A DNA stretch of 64,000 nt, taken from NCBI RefSeq assembly GCF_016756315.1, contig NZ_AP024235.1, positions 2,418,001 to 2,482,000 of the forward strand, in the 5' to 3' direction. This DNA comes from Alteromonas sp. KC3. GTDB lineage: Bacteria > Pseudomonadota > Gammaproteobacteria > Enterobacterales > Alteromonadaceae. The position numbers and the translations under genes were made by a program. Of the stretch, positions 32,241 to 45,545 are shown piece by piece (the stretch's first letter is position 1; the number at the start of each line of letters is the position of its first letter). The notes under the pieces were generated by a model. The model saw nothing but the letters and a program-made list of their open reading frames with translations, made no database searches and had not been told where the DNA came from.

Positions 32241-33584
32241 CTAATTGGCGAGTTTACGAACAGTTTCAGCGATGTGCTCTGCCCATTTCGCTGATTGCTG
32301 CTCATCGTTAGACTCAACCATCACACGGATTAAAGGCTCTGTACCACTTTTTCTCAGAAGAACACGCCCGTTTTTACCCAGACCAGCTTCAGCTTCAAGC
32401 TTAGCTGCCTGCACTTGCTCATGGGCGAGATAATCTTCATCTTGATTGGCGTAACGAACATTTACTAGCGTTTGCGGATACATTTCAAAGCCACTTGCCA
32501 ACTTGTTGAGATCCATATCAGAGCGCAACATAGCTGCAAGCACTTGTAACCCGGCAACAATACCATCACCTGTCGAGCACATGTTTAGGTTAAGTACGTG
32601 ACCTGAGTTTTCGCCACCAATACTCCAACCCTTTTGTTGAAGTAATTCCATTACATAGCGATCACCAACATTGCTGCGTGCGAAAGGAACACCAAGCTTA
32701 CTTAATGCATTTTCAAGACCCAAGTTACTCATTAGTGTGCCAACAACACCACCTTGCATTTTTCCATTTTTTAGCGCATCGCGAGCAATGATGTAAACAA
32801 TTTGGTCTCCATCTAGCACATTGCCTAAATGGTCAACCATCATAATGCGGTCACCGTCACCATCTAATGCAAAGCCTAAATCAGCGCCCGTTTCTTTTAC
32901 TTTTTCAACAATACTGTCCATCGAGGTAGCGCCTACCCCTTCATTGATGTTCAAGCCATTAGGTGCCGTACCCAATTCTATTACGGTCGCACCTAGCTCG
33001 CGCAGTACGTTTGGCGCAATGTGATAAGTCGCGCCGTGTGCGCAATCCACAACAATCTTCAGGCCAGTTAGTGAAAGCTCTGATGGGAATGTGCCCTTAC
33101 AAAACTCAATATAACGCCCAGCCGCGTCGTTAATACGTACTGCTTTACCCAGTTTGTCTGACGCAACACAGGTCATCGGTCGGTCAAGCATATCTTCAAT
33201 AGCAAGCTCAATGTCATCATCTAACTTAAAACCTTGAGCAGAAAAGAACTTTATACCATTGTCATAAAACGGGTTGTGTGATGCACTAATCACAATACCC
33301 GCTTCTGAACGGAAGGTTTTGGTAAGGTAAGCAATCGCCGGTGTTGGCATAGGTCCAAGTAAACCAATGTCGATACCCGCTGCAGACAATCCTGCTTCAA
33401 GACACGATTCAAGCATATACCCCGATATACGTGTATCTTTACCAATAAGTACCTTGTTTGTCCCTCTTCCTGCAAGTACTTTACCTGCGGCCCAACCAAG
33501 CTTGGTGACAAATTCAGGGTTGATGTTACTTTCACCTACTTTACCGCGGATGCCATCCGTACCGAAGTATTTGCGCTGAGTCAT
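32241..33584 (-). CDS. glmM: Phosphoglucosamine mutase
   Basis: Converts glucosamine-6-phosphate to glucosamine-1-phosphate for peptidoglycan and LPS precursors. 447 residues; active-site phosphoserine in [19 protein letters not shown] (about 97-115; Ser near 102), metal-binding DGDGDR (about 240-245), substrate loop GGENSGHVL (about 323-331) and the C-terminal phosphate-binding [14 protein letters not shown]. It follows folP by 10 bases, a conserved gammaproteobacterial pairing. Confidence 0.98.
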   Translation of the reverse strand: MTQRKYFGTDGIRGKVGESNINPEFVTKLGWAAGKVLAGRGTNKVLIGKDTRISGYMLESCLEAGLSAAGIDIGLLGPMPTPAIAYLTKTFRSEAGIVISASHNPFYDNGIKFFSAQGFKLDDDIELAIEDMLDRPMTCVASDKLGKAVRINDAAGRYIEFCKGTFPSELSLTGLKIVVDCAHGATYHIAPNVLRELGATVIELGTAPNGLNINEGVGATSMDSIVEKVKETGADLGFALDGDGDRIMMVDHLGNVLDGDQIVYIIARDALKNGKMQGGVVGTLMSNLGLENALSKLGVPFARSNVGDRYVMELLQQKGWSIGGENSGHVLNLNMCSTGDGIVAGLQVLAAMLRSDMDLNKLASGFEMYPQTLVNVRYANQDEDYLAHEQVQAAKLEAEAGLGKNGRVLLRKSGTEPLIRVMVESNDEQQSAKWAEHIAETVRKLAN

Positions 33585-33593
33585 TATTATTCC

Positions 33594-34418
33594 TTATTCG
33601 ATTGTATTCAGCATTTTTACGATGTTTACTGCATCAGCAGTCTCGGCAACATCGTGTACGCGAATGATATGTGCGCCCATTTGGGCAACAATTGTAGCGA
33701 GGCTTATGCTTCCAGCCAAGCGCTCATCTACTTTTCTGTTAAGAAGATTGCCGATCATAGACTTTCGTGACATGCCGACTAACACCGGATAGCCCAGTTC
33801 CATAATTTCTGGCAAATGTTTTACTAATGCATAATTGTGCTCAAGTGACTTACCAAAGCCATAACCCGGGTCAAGTAACACCCGTTCTTTTACAATCCCT
33901 TTAGCTTCACACGCTTTAACGCGTTCGCTTAAAAAGGCGCTTACATCTGCGACAACATCATTGTAACTTGGATTGTTTTGCATTGTGCGTGGCTGACCTT
34001 GCATGTGCATCAAACATACAGGCACTTTCGCATTTGCTGCGGCTTCAAGTGCATTAGGTTCTTGAAGTGCACGAACATCGTTTATCAGGCCCGCCCCCGC
34101 TTTTACCGCTTCAGTCATCACTTGAGCTTTGCTTGTATCAATAGAAATTACGCAGTCGCTATTACGGGCTACGGCTTCAATAACGGGAATTGTTCTATCT
34201 AATTCTTCTTGCAACGAAACGTCTGGCGCACCCGGTCGCGTGGACTCACCACCAATGTCGATGAAGGTTGCGCCCTGTTCAACCATTTCAAGCGCGCGCT
34301 TCAGTGCTTTTTCAACAGAAGCGTGTTTACCACCATCTGAAAATGAGTCAGGAGTGACATTCAATATGCCCATTACGTGGGGCTGAGAAAGACTAATAAA
34401 ATGATTACCGAACTGCAT
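33594..34418 (-). CDS. folP: Dihydropteroate synthase
   Basis: Joins p-aminobenzoate to dihydropterin pyrophosphate in folate synthesis; target of sulfonamides. The TIM barrel of 274 residues contains GILNVTPDSFSDGGK (about 17-31), IDIGGESTRPGA (about 54-65), and DPGYGFGKSLEHN (about 183-195). It has its own promoter region between it and the ftsH terminator, and co-transcribes with glmM (10 bp gap). Confidence 0.98.
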   Translation of the reverse strand: MQFGNHFISLSQPHVMGILNVTPDSFSDGGKHASVEKALKRALEMVEQGATFIDIGGESTRPGAPDVSLQEELDRTIPVIEAVARNSDCVISIDTSKAQVMTEAVKAGAGLINDVRALQEPNALEAAANAKVPVCLMHMQGQPRTMQNNPSYNDVVADVSAFLSERVKACEAKGIVKERVLLDPGYGFGKSLEHNYALVKHLPEIMELGYPVLVGMSRKSMIGNLLNRKVDERLAGSISLATIVAQMGAHIIRVHDVAETADAVNIVKMLNTIE

Positions 34419-34524
34419 GATAGGCTCATCGTTAAAAAAGTGGCTCAGGTAGAATACCGATGTTCAAACTAAGAAAGTCAAAGAACGTGGTTTCACTAGG
34501 TGTAGTCTACCTAATTCAGTACAA

Positions 34525-34556
34525 ATAAAAAACGCCAGATAAACTGGCGTTTTTCA
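34525..34556 (-). terminator. Terminator of ftsH
   Basis: AAAACGCCAG / CTGGCGTTTT stem, 6-base loop, followed by T-rich sequence on the minus strand (TTTTTTATTTG). Confidence 0.8.
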
Positions 34557-34570
34557 CTATTTAGGTGTGG

Positions 34571-36508
34571 TTAGCTTGGAATATCTCCAGGCTTACCTAC
34601 AGACGGCTTATCAACGCCATCATTTTTAATCTCGCCTTCGCGAACAGGTGCACCACCACTTGGTTTACCGCCGTCAGAAGGTCTGCTGTCGTCCCAATCT
34701 GCAGGAGGACGTACGTCAGTGCGATTCATTAAATCATCGATTTGTTTAGCATCAATGGTTTCGTACTTCATCAGTGCGTCTTTCATTGAATGCAAGATAT
34801 CGATGTTTTCTTCAAGGATCTTCTGAGCACGGTCATAGTTACGGTCAATTAAAGACTTAATTTCCGCATCAATGGCACGCGCTGTGTCATCAGACATATT
34901 TGTTGCCTTTGACATAGACTTACCAAGGAAAACTTCACCTTCATCTTCAGCGTAAAGCATTGGACCCATTTTGCTCGATAAGCCCCACTGCGTTACCATC
35001 TTGCGCGCAATTTCAGTTGCACGTTCAATATCGTTAGACGCTCCGGTAGTTACTTTATCGTCACCATAAATAATGGCTTCAGCAATACGGCCACCAAACA
35101 AACTAGAGATCATACTTTCTAAGTGCTGTTTAGAGTGGCTTACGCGGTCCTGCTCAGGCAAATACATGGTAACACCTAACGCGCGACCACGAGGGATAAT
35201 AGATACCTTATAAACAGGATCATGCTCTGGTACTAAACGACCCACAATAGCGTGACCCGCTTCGTGATACGCTGTCATTTCTTTTTCAGGCTCAGACATA
35301 ACCATTGACTTACGCTCAGAGCCCATCATGATTTTGTCTTTGGCTTTTTCAAACTCTTCCATAGAAACAAGACGTTTGTTACCGCGAGCAGCAAAGAGTG
35401 CAGCCTCGTTTACAAGGTTCGCTAAGTCTGCACCAGAGAAACCTGGTGTACCACGGGCAATAACAGAAGGTTCTACGTTTTCAGCCACTGGCACCTTGCG
35501 AATGTGCACCTTAAGTATTTGTTCACGACCGCGAATGTCTGGCAAACCTACCACTACCTGACGGTCAAAACGACCCGGACGAAGTAATGCAGGGTCAAGG
35601 ACATCTGGACGGTTTGTCGCAGCAATAACGATAATACCTTCGTGACCTTCGAAGCCATCCATTTCAACTAGCATTTGGTTAAGGGTTTGCTCACGCTCAT
35701 CGTGACCACCACCTAAACCTGCGCCACGCTGACGACCCACTGCATCAATCTCATCGATGAAAATGATACATGGGGCTGCTTTCTTTGCTTGTTCGAACAT
35801 GTCACGCACACGCGATGCACCAACACCAACGAACATTTCGACAAAGTCAGAACCTGAGATGGTAAAGAAAGGCACTTTTGCTTCACCAGCAATTGCTTTT
35901 GCAAGTAGGGTTTTACCTGTACCAGGAGGCCCCACCATTAATACGCCTTTCGGGATCTTACCGCCAAGTTTTTGGAACTTAGATGGGTCGCGCAAGAAAT
36001 CTACCAGTTCAGACACGTCTTCTTTGGCTTCGTCACAACCAGCGACATCAGCAAATGTTGTCTTAATTTGGTCTTCACCCAGTAAGCGCGCTTTGCTCTT
36101 ACCAAATGACATTGCACCACGGCCACCACCGCCTTGCATTTGACGCATGAAGAAAATCCACACACCAATAAGCAACAACATGGGGAACCATGAAATAAAA
36201 ATAGATGTAAGAAGAGACTGCTCTTCAGGTGGTTCGCCGTACACTCTTACGTCATTCTTAACCAAGTCAGAAATCAACTTGTCGTCGAAGTAAGGTACGA
36301 AAGTTTGAAAAGTGTCGCCTGAACGCTTTGTACCGCGAATTTCGCCATTATTATTGATGCGAACTTCACGAATATTTCCCTGTTCTGCTTCTCTCAAAAA
36401 CGTTGTGTAGTCGGTTTGTGAACGAGCTGATTCACTAGGTGAAAAGCTCTGAAAAACCGACATTAAAACAACGGCGATGACTAACCATAAGATTAAATTT
36501 TTTGCCAT
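34571..36508 (-). CDS. ftsH: ATP-dependent zinc metalloprotease FtsH
   Basis: A membrane-bound AAA protease that degrades misfolded membrane proteins and regulators such as LpxC. Two N-terminal membrane helices (about 5-24 and 98-118), AAA domain with Walker [10 protein letters not shown] (about 195-203), Walker [12 protein letters not shown] (about 248-258), the second region of homology [18 protein letters not shown], and the zinc site HEAGH (about 418-422). The disordered Gly/Pro-rich tail is normal. The start at 36508 ([10 protein letters not shown]) equals the E. coli start; a TTG at 36517 in frame is rejected. It is followed by its own terminator and preceded by rlmE. Confidence 0.98.
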   Translation of the reverse strand: MAKNLILWLVIAVVLMSVFQSFSPSESARSQTDYTTFLREAEQGNIREVRINNNGEIRGTKRSGDTFQTFVPYFDDKLISDLVKNDVRVYGEPPEEQSLLTSIFISWFPMLLLIGVWIFFMRQMQGGGGRGAMSFGKSKARLLGEDQIKTTFADVAGCDEAKEDVSELVDFLRDPSKFQKLGGKIPKGVLMVGPPGTGKTLLAKAIAGEAKVPFFTISGSDFVEMFVGVGASRVRDMFEQAKKAAPCIIFIDEIDAVGRQRGAGLGGGHDEREQTLNQMLVEMDGFEGHEGIIVIAATNRPDVLDPALLRPGRFDRQVVVGLPDIRGREQILKVHIRKVPVAENVEPSVIARGTPGFSGADLANLVNEAALFAARGNKRLVSMEEFEKAKDKIMMGSERKSMVMSEPEKEMTAYHEAGHAIVGRLVPEHDPVYKVSIIPRGRALGVTMYLPEQDRVSHSKQHLESMISSLFGGRIAEAIIYGDDKVTTGASNDIERATEIARKMVTQWGLSSKMGPMLYAEDEGEVFLGKSMSKATNMSDDTARAIDAEIKSLIDRNYDRAQKILEENIDILHSMKDALMKYETIDAKQIDDLMNRTDVRPPADWDDSRPSDGGKPSGGAPVREGEIKNDGVDKPSVGKPGDIPS

Positions 36509-36618
36509 ATCGCTCAATGCTACTAACCTCTATAAACCCGAACTGCTGGGATATTCAACACTTTGATTATTGAACAACCAAACTCGTTCGCAACGAAAAC
36601 CGCTTATCCCAAAGCCTA

Positions 36619-37248
36619 CTACACTTTATACCCACAAGCCACCAAATACACCTCACGAGAACGTGATCTGGACGAGTCTGGCTTGCGTGTCTTTATGGTG
36701 GTGAAAGATTGTTTAAGTGCGTTCATGTACTCAACAAAACCTTCCCCTTGAAAGACTTTTATAACAAAAGCCCCTCCTGGTTTTAATACTTGATGACACA
36801 TATCGAGCGCGAGTTCACAAAGATACATCGAGCGCGATTGGTCAACAGAAGCATTACCCGCTAAATTTGGTGCCATATCAGACAACACTATATCTACGGT
36901 GTTCCCACCAATTCTGTTCAATAGTGCTTCGAGAACGGCATCTTCTCGAAAATCACCTTGCAGAAAGTCTACGCCAACTATAGGGTCCATGGGCAATATA
37001 TCGCATGCGATAACTTGACCATTGTCACCAACCAGTTGTGCAGCCAACTGAGACCAGCCACCAGGCGCAGCCCCAAGGTCCACAAGTGTCATACCGGGTT
37101 TTATAAGCTTATCTTTTTTCTGGATTTCTTCCAGTTTGTAGATAGCTCGCGAGCGCCAACCTTCCTTCTGTGCTTTTTGCACATAATGGTCGCTGACGTG
37201 TTCTTGTAACCAGCGTTTACTACTGGCAGAGTGTTTCTTTTTTGTCAT
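36619..37248 (-). CDS. rlmE: 23S rRNA (uridine-2'-O-)methyltransferase RlmE (FtsJ/RrmJ)
   Basis: Methylates the ribose of U2552 of 23S rRNA in the 50S subunit; heat-shock regulated in E. coli. SAM-binding [14 protein letters not shown] (about 57-70), catalytic K-D-K-E set including KLEE/RAIYKL near the N-terminus, [11 protein letters not shown] (about 122-132) and [13 protein letters not shown]. 209 residues is normal. The rlmE-ftsH order with yhbY divergent is conserved in gammaproteobacteria. Confidence 0.97.
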   Translation of the reverse strand: MTKKKHSASSKRWLQEHVSDHYVQKAQKEGWRSRAIYKLEEIQKKDKLIKPGMTLVDLGAAPGGWSQLAAQLVGDNGQVIACDILPMDPIVGVDFLQGDFREDAVLEALLNRIGGNTVDIVLSDMAPNLAGNASVDQSRSMYLCELALDMCHQVLKPGGAFVIKVFQGEGFVEYMNALKQSFTTIKTRKPDSSRSRSREVYLVACGYKV

Positions 37249-37343
37249 TCCAATACAATGTCATTAGGATTGTAGACGAGATGGCGTTAGAATACGTTAT
37301 TTCAAGCATAAACTAACAGATTAATTGTAAGAATTATTACTTC

Positions 37344-37637
37344 ATGAAACTTTCAAATAAACAGAAACAATTTCTTAAAGGCCTTGCACACCCACTGAAA
37401 CCCGTTGTGCAACTAGGCGCAAACGGCCTTACAGAAGGGGTAGTAGCAGAAATTGACAACGCCCTTAACCATCACGAATTAATTAAAGTTAAGGTGCCAA
37501 CCGATGATCGCGAAGAGAAAGCGCTAATCATGGATGCCATTGTTCGTGAAACAAACTCAGTTAAGCTTCAGGTTATCGGCCACACGCTAATAATCTATCG
37601 TCAAAGCGAAGACTGTAAAATTCAGTTGCCAAAATAG
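37344..37637 (+). CDS. yhbY: Ribosome assembly RNA-binding protein YhbY
   Basis: A 97-residue CRM-domain protein that associates with pre-50S ribosomal particles. It carries the typical features LSNKQKQFLKGLAHPLKPVVQLG (N-terminal helix) and GANGLTEGVV-EIDNALNHHELIKVKV, with the GxxG-like loop. It is divergent to rlmE with 95 bp between the start codons, as in E. coli. Confidence 0.95.
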   Translation: MKLSNKQKQFLKGLAHPLKPVVQLGANGLTEGVVAEIDNALNHHELIKVKVPTDDREEKALIMDAIVRETNSVKLQVIGHTLIIYRQSEDCKIQLPK

Positions 37638-37739
37638 TTACTCATTAGGTGTCGATAACCTGCGGCACCGTAGTGTTTCTTCTTACTTCCCGTTAACATC
37701 ACATTAATAAAGTGAATACTACGGGAGTAAGAATTAACT

Positions 37740-38516
37740 ATGACGCTAACCAATCTTACCGCTATTGTAACAGGCGGATGCTCTGGACTTGGTCATGCCA
37801 CTGCAATTGCACTTCGCGATGCAGGCGCCAAGGTGAGTCTTTTTGATTTAAATGAAGAGCTAGGCGCACAGCGCGTTGAAGAACTAGGCAAAGACCACAC
37901 ACTTTTCACAAAAGTTGATGTGCGCGACGAACAACAAGTTCAAAACGCAATCGACGCTACAACAGCGGCATTTGGCACAATCTCATTGGTCGTCAACTGT
38001 GCCGGTATAGCGCCCGCCAAGCGTTTATTAGATCGTGAAGGCAACCCTGCCCCACTTGGCGATTTTCAAAAAACCATCGATATTAATTTAGTTGGTAGCT
38101 TCAACGTAGCTCGTTTAGTTGCAGCAACAATGGCTAAGCAATCGCCCATTAACGACGAAGGTGAGCGCGGTCTTATTATCAATACGGCATCAGTTGCGGG
38201 ATACGAAGGGCAAATTGGTCAAACTGCGTATGCGGCAAGTAAAGGTGGAATAATCGGTCTTACGCTTCCCATGGCACGCGATCTAGCGCCTCTCGGCATT
38301 AGAGTAAACACGATAGCCCCAGGGGTAATGGGCACGCCTATGCTATTAGCGATGCCAGAAAAAGTGCAAGATGCACTGTCTGCCAATGTTCAATTTCCAA
38401 AACGCTTAGGCTTCCCTGAAGAATTTGCGAAACTCGTTATTCACATGGCCAACAACAGTTATTTAAATGGCGAAACCATTCGTTTAGACGGTGGCCTGCG
38501 CATGCCGCCTAAATAA
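37740..38516 (+). CDS. Short-chain dehydrogenase, 3-hydroxyacyl-CoA dehydrogenase type 2-like, 258 aa
   Basis: An NAD-dependent SDR with cofactor loop TGGCSGLGHATA (about 11-22), NCAGIAPAKR (about 89-98) and catalytic Ser/Tyr/Lys in ASVAGYEGQIGQTAYAASKGG (Tyr about 164). The sequence between NCAG and the active site (KRLLDREGNPAPLGDFQKTIDINLVGSFN) is typical of HSD17B10/FabG-like 3-hydroxy-2-methylbutyryl-CoA dehydrogenases used in isoleucine and fatty-acid breakdown. The exact substrate is inferred from this resemblance. It stands alone, with a GGAG ribosome binding site and a terminator downstream. Confidence 0.92.
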   Translation: MTLTNLTAIVTGGCSGLGHATAIALRDAGAKVSLFDLNEELGAQRVEELGKDHTLFTKVDVRDEQQVQNAIDATTAAFGTISLVVNCAGIAPAKRLLDREGNPAPLGDFQKTIDINLVGSFNVARLVAATMAKQSPINDEGERGLIINTASVAGYEGQIGQTAYAASKGGIIGLTLPMARDLAPLGIRVNTIAPGVMGTPMLLAMPEKVQDALSANVQFPKRLGFPEEFAKLVIHMANNSYLNGETIRLDGGLRMPPK

Positions 38517-38527
38517 TATCGTAAAAT

Positions 38528-38553
38528 AAAAAACCCGCCATCTGGCGGGTTTT
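38528..38553. terminator. Bidirectional terminator
   Basis: AAAAACCCGCCA / TGGCGGGTTTT stem between convergent genes, with an A run on the left and a T run on the right. Confidence 0.85.
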
Positions 38554-38575
38554 ACATAATTAATCTAGAATGACT

Positions 38576-39280
38576 TTAGCTTTTCATCTTCATCAATGTG
38601 TCAGCTTCTACCGTAAAGCGGTTAAAGAAGTCATCTTCTAATTCACCGGTAATGCGAACACGCTCGCCTTTCATAAGCGAAAGATAACCGCCTTCATCAA
38701 CAGGGGCATTCTCTAGCTCGTCAAGTTCGACTGTCAGCGTGGCGTCGCCAACTTCAATTTGTAACGCTTCTTTACCGATTGATTTCACTGTACCAACTAG
38801 CACCATTTCTTCGTCATCAAATTCGATGTTGCTTGCCGTACTCAAATATAAATCTGCAGATGCTTGGTCAACTGAATCTGCTAAATATACGGTGTCCATA
38901 TCTTCCACAATCACGCTCTGCGCTACTAATCTCTCGTTAGAGAACATGCCTTCGCCCAGACGTGCGGTTACCATCACATCTTCACCATCCATTTCGGCAT
39001 ACGCTTTCGTATCCAGATCGGTGTCTCTTAGCTCAACAAAAATTTGCCCATCGCCGTAGTCAAGCGTAAAGAATTGAGAATCTACCGCGGTTACTTCTCC
39101 CGTCAACGTTATCCATGTATTACCCGGAAGCGAAGTTCGAGAAGTTGGCTGCACTGACTTAGATGATGCTTGCATCTTAGCCACCTTGTGGTCGTCAACT
39201 GTGGTATTAGCTACCGCCGATGACCCCATCATTGCTACTGAAACCATTGTTGCCGTAATTGTTTGTTTAGCGTTAAACAT
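38576..39280 (-). CDS. Exported protein with two OB-fold-like repeats, 234 aa
   Basis: The start MFNAKQTITATMVSVAMMG gives a Sec signal peptide with cleavage likely after AVA (about residue 25). Two related halves follow (about 50-130 and 135-232), each with the pattern TGEV/VGTVKSIG...ITLDYGDG/IEVGDATL..VEL...G..V.VTARL/ITGEL, typical of bacterial OB-fold domains of exported DNA- or metal-independent binding proteins (YgiW/YdeI type). What it binds is unknown. An in-frame upstream extension to 39313 is less likely as it would precede the signal peptide; AAGGAGG lies directly before the chosen start. Confidence 0.85.
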   Translation of the reverse strand: MFNAKQTITATMVSVAMMGSSAVANTTVDDHKVAKMQASSKSVQPTSRTSLPGNTWITLTGEVTAVDSQFFTLDYGDGQIFVELRDTDLDTKAYAEMDGEDVMVTARLGEGMFSNERLVAQSVIVEDMDTVYLADSVDQASADLYLSTASNIEFDDEEMVLVGTVKSIGKEALQIEVGDATLTVELDELENAPVDEGGYLSLMKGERVRITGELEDDFFNRFTVEADTLMKMKS

Positions 39281-39467
39281 TGTGACCTCCTTAAAGGCAT
39301 ATTTGTTATCCATTCAACAATGTTTAATGCAAACCCAATGCCGTCCTTAAAAATCAATCACTTACGTCATAAAGCTAAAATTAAGAAATTATCAAAGCAG
39401 AAAATTATTCTTACTTTTGCACACATTACATTGTGCAATAATACGCACTTTGAGTTTTACGGCTTAG

Positions 39468-41864
39468 CTATTCGCCATCGCCACCATTAACAATTAACGC
39501 AATGTTATATAAGCGATTTACTGCATGGTAATTGATAGAGTTTTTAGGGTAGCGCCCCTTAGAGCTAATTTTACCCGCTTCCTGTTCCATCAAAATAGTT
39601 AACGCATCGTCAACCGTTTCGACGGTGTAGATATGAAACAAACCTTTCTTAACGGCATCTACTACGGTTGTATCTAGCACTAAATTGATCGCATTTGATT
39701 TGGGAATAATGACCCCTTGCGTACCGGTTAATCCGCGATGCTGACAAAGGTCAAAAAAGCCCTCTATTTTTTCGTTTACGCCTCCAACAGCTTGTACTTC
39801 ACCATATTGGTTAATTGAGCCAGTGATAGCCAGTGTTTGTAGACAAGGAATTTCAGTAAGTGCCGAAATGAGTGCGACCAATTCACCTAACGACGCACTA
39901 TCACCATCGATGTGTCCGTACGACTGTTCAAGGGCAATGTTTGCTGAAAGCGTAAGTGGAAAGTGTTGCGCATACTTATTGCCCAAATATCCGTTTAGCA
40001 ACATAACGCCCTTTGAGTGAATTGGCTGGCCAAGTTCTACCTCGCGCTCAATATCCACAACACCGCTCGCGCCAGCGAACACGGTAGATGTAATACGTGC
40101 AGGTGTACCAAAGGCTGTGTCACCAATATCTAATACCGTTAGACCATTTACTTTACCCACTGCTTTCCCTTCAGTGGCAATAAGCACATGACCTTCTTTA
40201 ATATCGTTAAGTAACGTCTGACTTACCCTGCCTGTACGACGCTTCTTCGCGCTTAGCGCGGTTTTAAGATGGTCAAGTTCTAACATTTGCGCGTTTGACT
40301 TTTGGCAAAAGTAAAATGCCTCGTTCACCAGTTCAATCACTTCAGCAAAATGCGCAGACAGTTTTTCTTTGTGCTCTGCCATTCTTAATGAGTATTCTAC
40401 TAAACGGCACATGGCATTTGCGGTTATGCCCTCTAGGCCCAACGTATGCAAATGCGCTCTGACTTTGCCCACAAAATCAAATAACGCCTGTCTCGTCACC
40501 GGAATTTCTAAATCAAAATCAACCAGTACCCGAAAAAGCTCATCAAATTCATCATCGTAGTCTTGCAGTGTGTAATACAAGTCTCGCGAACCAAGCAGCA
40601 CTATCTTCACGTTTAAATCGATAGGTTGCGGGTTCAGCGTAATGTTATTTACCATACCAACGTCTTGTTGAGGCAAATCCATGCGTAAGCGCGTAGACTT
40701 TATCGCCAGCTTTAAGGCGTCCCACACATACGGCTGTTCAATAAGTTGGTCAACATCAAGCAACAAATAGCCACCATTAGCACGGTGCAATGCCCCAGCT
40801 TGAATCATGCGATAGTTAGTGAAAACGCTACCGTGAATATTGGTATACTCAATTTTGCCAAACAGGTTTTGGTAAGTAGGGTTGGGTTCATAGATAACAG
40901 GCGCAGCATCATCAAGTTTGTTTGATACAAGTACGTTCGGAAGAAACTGTTCTTCTAGGAAGATCTTTTTATCAAAGTCGTCGCTTTTTTCTTCTTTTTG
41001 CTCTTCACTATGGATAACTAACACGGCATTGACTAAAGCCGTTTTTAGTTGCTTTAAGAACTTCATAACACCAAGGTCTGACGAATACTTGTGCTCGAGT
41101 ACCTTGATAAGCGGTTTTATGCCCTGCTCTGCCGTTGTTTTGTCTAATTCACGCAGTCGCTCTGAATTTTCACGTTTCCACGTAGGTAAGCTCAACAAAT
41201 TTTCGCTAAGCCTGTTTTCAAGTTCATCTATAAGCGCATAGAAACCTTCTCGTTCACTGTCGCTTAAACTGGCAAAATCGTTATCGCTTATTGGTTTACC
41301 GTCAATAATGGGCGAAAACGTTATTGAGCCACCTTCCTCATACAGCGCCACATTATTTGCTTGCGCATAACGCTCTACAGCATCGATAGCAGCATCGTAT
41401 TTTTGTTCAAACTCTCGAGAAATCGATGTGCGTCTGCGTTGGTAACCCGGATTATCAAAAGCAATGGGTAAGGAGTCCAACACATCATCAATCAATGCTG
41501 CCATATCTTTATGAAATGCCTTGCCACCGCCCGGCGGGAAACGCAACACGATCGGCTCGCGTTCTTCATCAAAATTATTGATGTAGCACCAATCGTCCGG
41601 TGCCGGCAATTGAGCCACTTGACGCTCAATATAATCTTTTACTAGCGTGAATCGACCTGTGGCGGGTTCGCCCATCACATAAAGGTTGTAACCTTTTGTA
41701 TTAATACCTAAGCCAAAGGTTAGCGCCTCGCGCGCGCGCTCCTGTCCAATAAAAGTGGCATTCAGTGCTTCATTGTCTTTCAACGCACTGTTGATGGCTC
41801 GGCGATTTATGGTAGGCGTTAATGCGTCAACGTCTAACGCGTACAAGGTAGTGTCTACAGACAT
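39468..41864 (-). CDS. Lon-family ATP-dependent protease (LonB/YcbZ-type), 798 aa
   Basis: A stand-alone Lon-type protein with an N-terminal AAA-like region (GINTKGYNLYVMGEPATGRFTLVKDYI near 55-80 is the P-loop segment), a middle helical insert (about 200-340) and a C-terminal Lon proteolytic domain with catalytic Ser in HIDGDSASLGELVALISALT (about residue 650) and catalytic Lys in NQYGEVQAVGGVNEKIEGFF. The P-loop is a weaker GEPATGRF, as in YcbZ/LonH proteins, where ATPase activity is uncertain. It is a soluble cytoplasmic protein. Function of the family in stress and protein turnover is poorly known. Confidence 0.93.
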   Translation of the reverse strand: MSVDTTLYALDVDALTPTINRRAINSALKDNEALNATFIGQERAREALTFGLGINTKGYNLYVMGEPATGRFTLVKDYIERQVAQLPAPDDWCYINNFDEEREPIVLRFPPGGGKAFHKDMAALIDDVLDSLPIAFDNPGYQRRRTSISREFEQKYDAAIDAVERYAQANNVALYEEGGSITFSPIIDGKPISDNDFASLSDSEREGFYALIDELENRLSENLLSLPTWKRENSERLRELDKTTAEQGIKPLIKVLEHKYSSDLGVMKFLKQLKTALVNAVLVIHSEEQKEEKSDDFDKKIFLEEQFLPNVLVSNKLDDAAPVIYEPNPTYQNLFGKIEYTNIHGSVFTNYRMIQAGALHRANGGYLLLDVDQLIEQPYVWDALKLAIKSTRLRMDLPQQDVGMVNNITLNPQPIDLNVKIVLLGSRDLYYTLQDYDDEFDELFRVLVDFDLEIPVTRQALFDFVGKVRAHLHTLGLEGITANAMCRLVEYSLRMAEHKEKLSAHFAEVIELVNEAFYFCQKSNAQMLELDHLKTALSAKKRRTGRVSQTLLNDIKEGHVLIATEGKAVGKVNGLTVLDIGDTAFGTPARITSTVFAGASGVVDIEREVELGQPIHSKGVMLLNGYLGNKYAQHFPLTLSANIALEQSYGHIDGDSASLGELVALISALTEIPCLQTLAITGSINQYGEVQAVGGVNEKIEGFFDLCQHRGLTGTQGVIIPKSNAINLVLDTTVVDAVKKGLFHIYTVETVDDALTILMEQEAGKISSKGRYPKNSINYHAVNRLYNIALIVNGGDGE

Positions 41865-42087
41865 GCTTTTCTATCGTTGTTGCTTTAAAGTAAGTGAACC
41901 CCTAATTAACAATTGTGTCAAACGCTTATCCTTCATATCCCCCTTTATTGCACTCAACTGCGCAAGAATCGAGCACAACTTGTTACTAAAGGCCGAAGCG
42001 CTATGGTGATTAGCGTTAAATCACACTAGTATGGAAAAGCAACGTTTTACGAATAACTCACTAACAACAAAAAAAGGATTGCAAACT

Positions 42088-42708
42088 ATGACAACACCAG
42101 ACTTTACTTCTCAACTCATCGCGCGCCGTGCCCCTTGCAGTCCAACATTCTTAAAATCGGCCGTTTTACGCTCGGTACTGGTAGGTTCATTATTCCTAGC
42201 TTGTAGTAGTAATGTCCATGCTGACGTCAAATTTGCTACTGAAACAGGTTTCTCAATCACTAATGTGAGCGAGAGCAGCGCGCCTATTGAGGCCGTGTAT
42301 TCACATTTTGTGCAGCACATTGACATGTGGTGGCCTAAAGATCATACCTGGTGGAAAGGTACACTTAGCATTGATGAGCGCGCAGGCGGCTGCTTTTGTG
42401 AAAAGAAAGACAACGCGAGTGCCCAGCACATGCAAGTAAGCTACATAGAGCCCAACAAAAAAGTGGTTTTGACCGGGGGACTGGGCCCACTTCAGGAAAT
42501 GGGCATGTTCGGCGCGCTGACTTGGCAGTTCGATGAGCAAGAAAACGGTGAAGGAACAAAAGTGACTCTCACATACACCGCGTCAGGGCATATTCATTTT
42601 AACGGCAAACCCGCATCATTAGACGAAGCAAAGGGTTTGGTAAAGGTTGTAGACCAAGTCCAAGCACAACAACTCAGCGCCTTAACGTCATTTAGTGACA
42701 AAAACTAA
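42088..42708 (+). CDS. Exported SRPBCC (START/Bet v1-like) protein, 206 aa
   Basis: The chosen ATG at 42088 gives a protein with a hydrophobic segment at about residues 27-44 ending ACSSNVHA, a Sec signal or lipoprotein-like signal, although with an unusually long, polar N-region. A SRPBCC (AHSA1-like) ligand-binding fold follows: APIEAVYSHFVQHIDMWWPKDHTWWKG, then strands VSYIEPNKKVVLTGGLGPL and TKVTLTYTASGHIHFNG, with a C-terminal long helix. Export of such a protein is unusual but occurs in Alteromonas. The frame is open to 42031 upstream, which is rejected. Confidence 0.8.
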   Translation: MTTPDFTSQLIARRAPCSPTFLKSAVLRSVLVGSLFLACSSNVHADVKFATETGFSITNVSESSAPIEAVYSHFVQHIDMWWPKDHTWWKGTLSIDERAGGCFCEKKDNASAQHMQVSYIEPNKKVVLTGGLGPLQEMGMFGALTWQFDEQENGEGTKVTLTYTASGHIHFNGKPASLDEAKGLVKVVDQVQAQQLSALTSFSDKN

Positions 42709-42913
42709 GCCGACACACGCAAACATGGTTACTTTTCCAGCAACTAACAATAAAAATGTCCTAACCTAGTGTTAAGCTATTGAGGCATGGCTTCGCGCTG
42801 GGGTATTCTAATGGGCTATGTATATGTTCAATCGGGTCATTGCGCCAACATTTCAGCATAAAATGCTGCAAAGTGCTTAAAGACCATCGATATAAAAACG
42901 TTTTAACTCTTAA

Positions 42914-45535
<2,622 letters not shown>

Positions 45536-45545
45536 GTAAAACGGC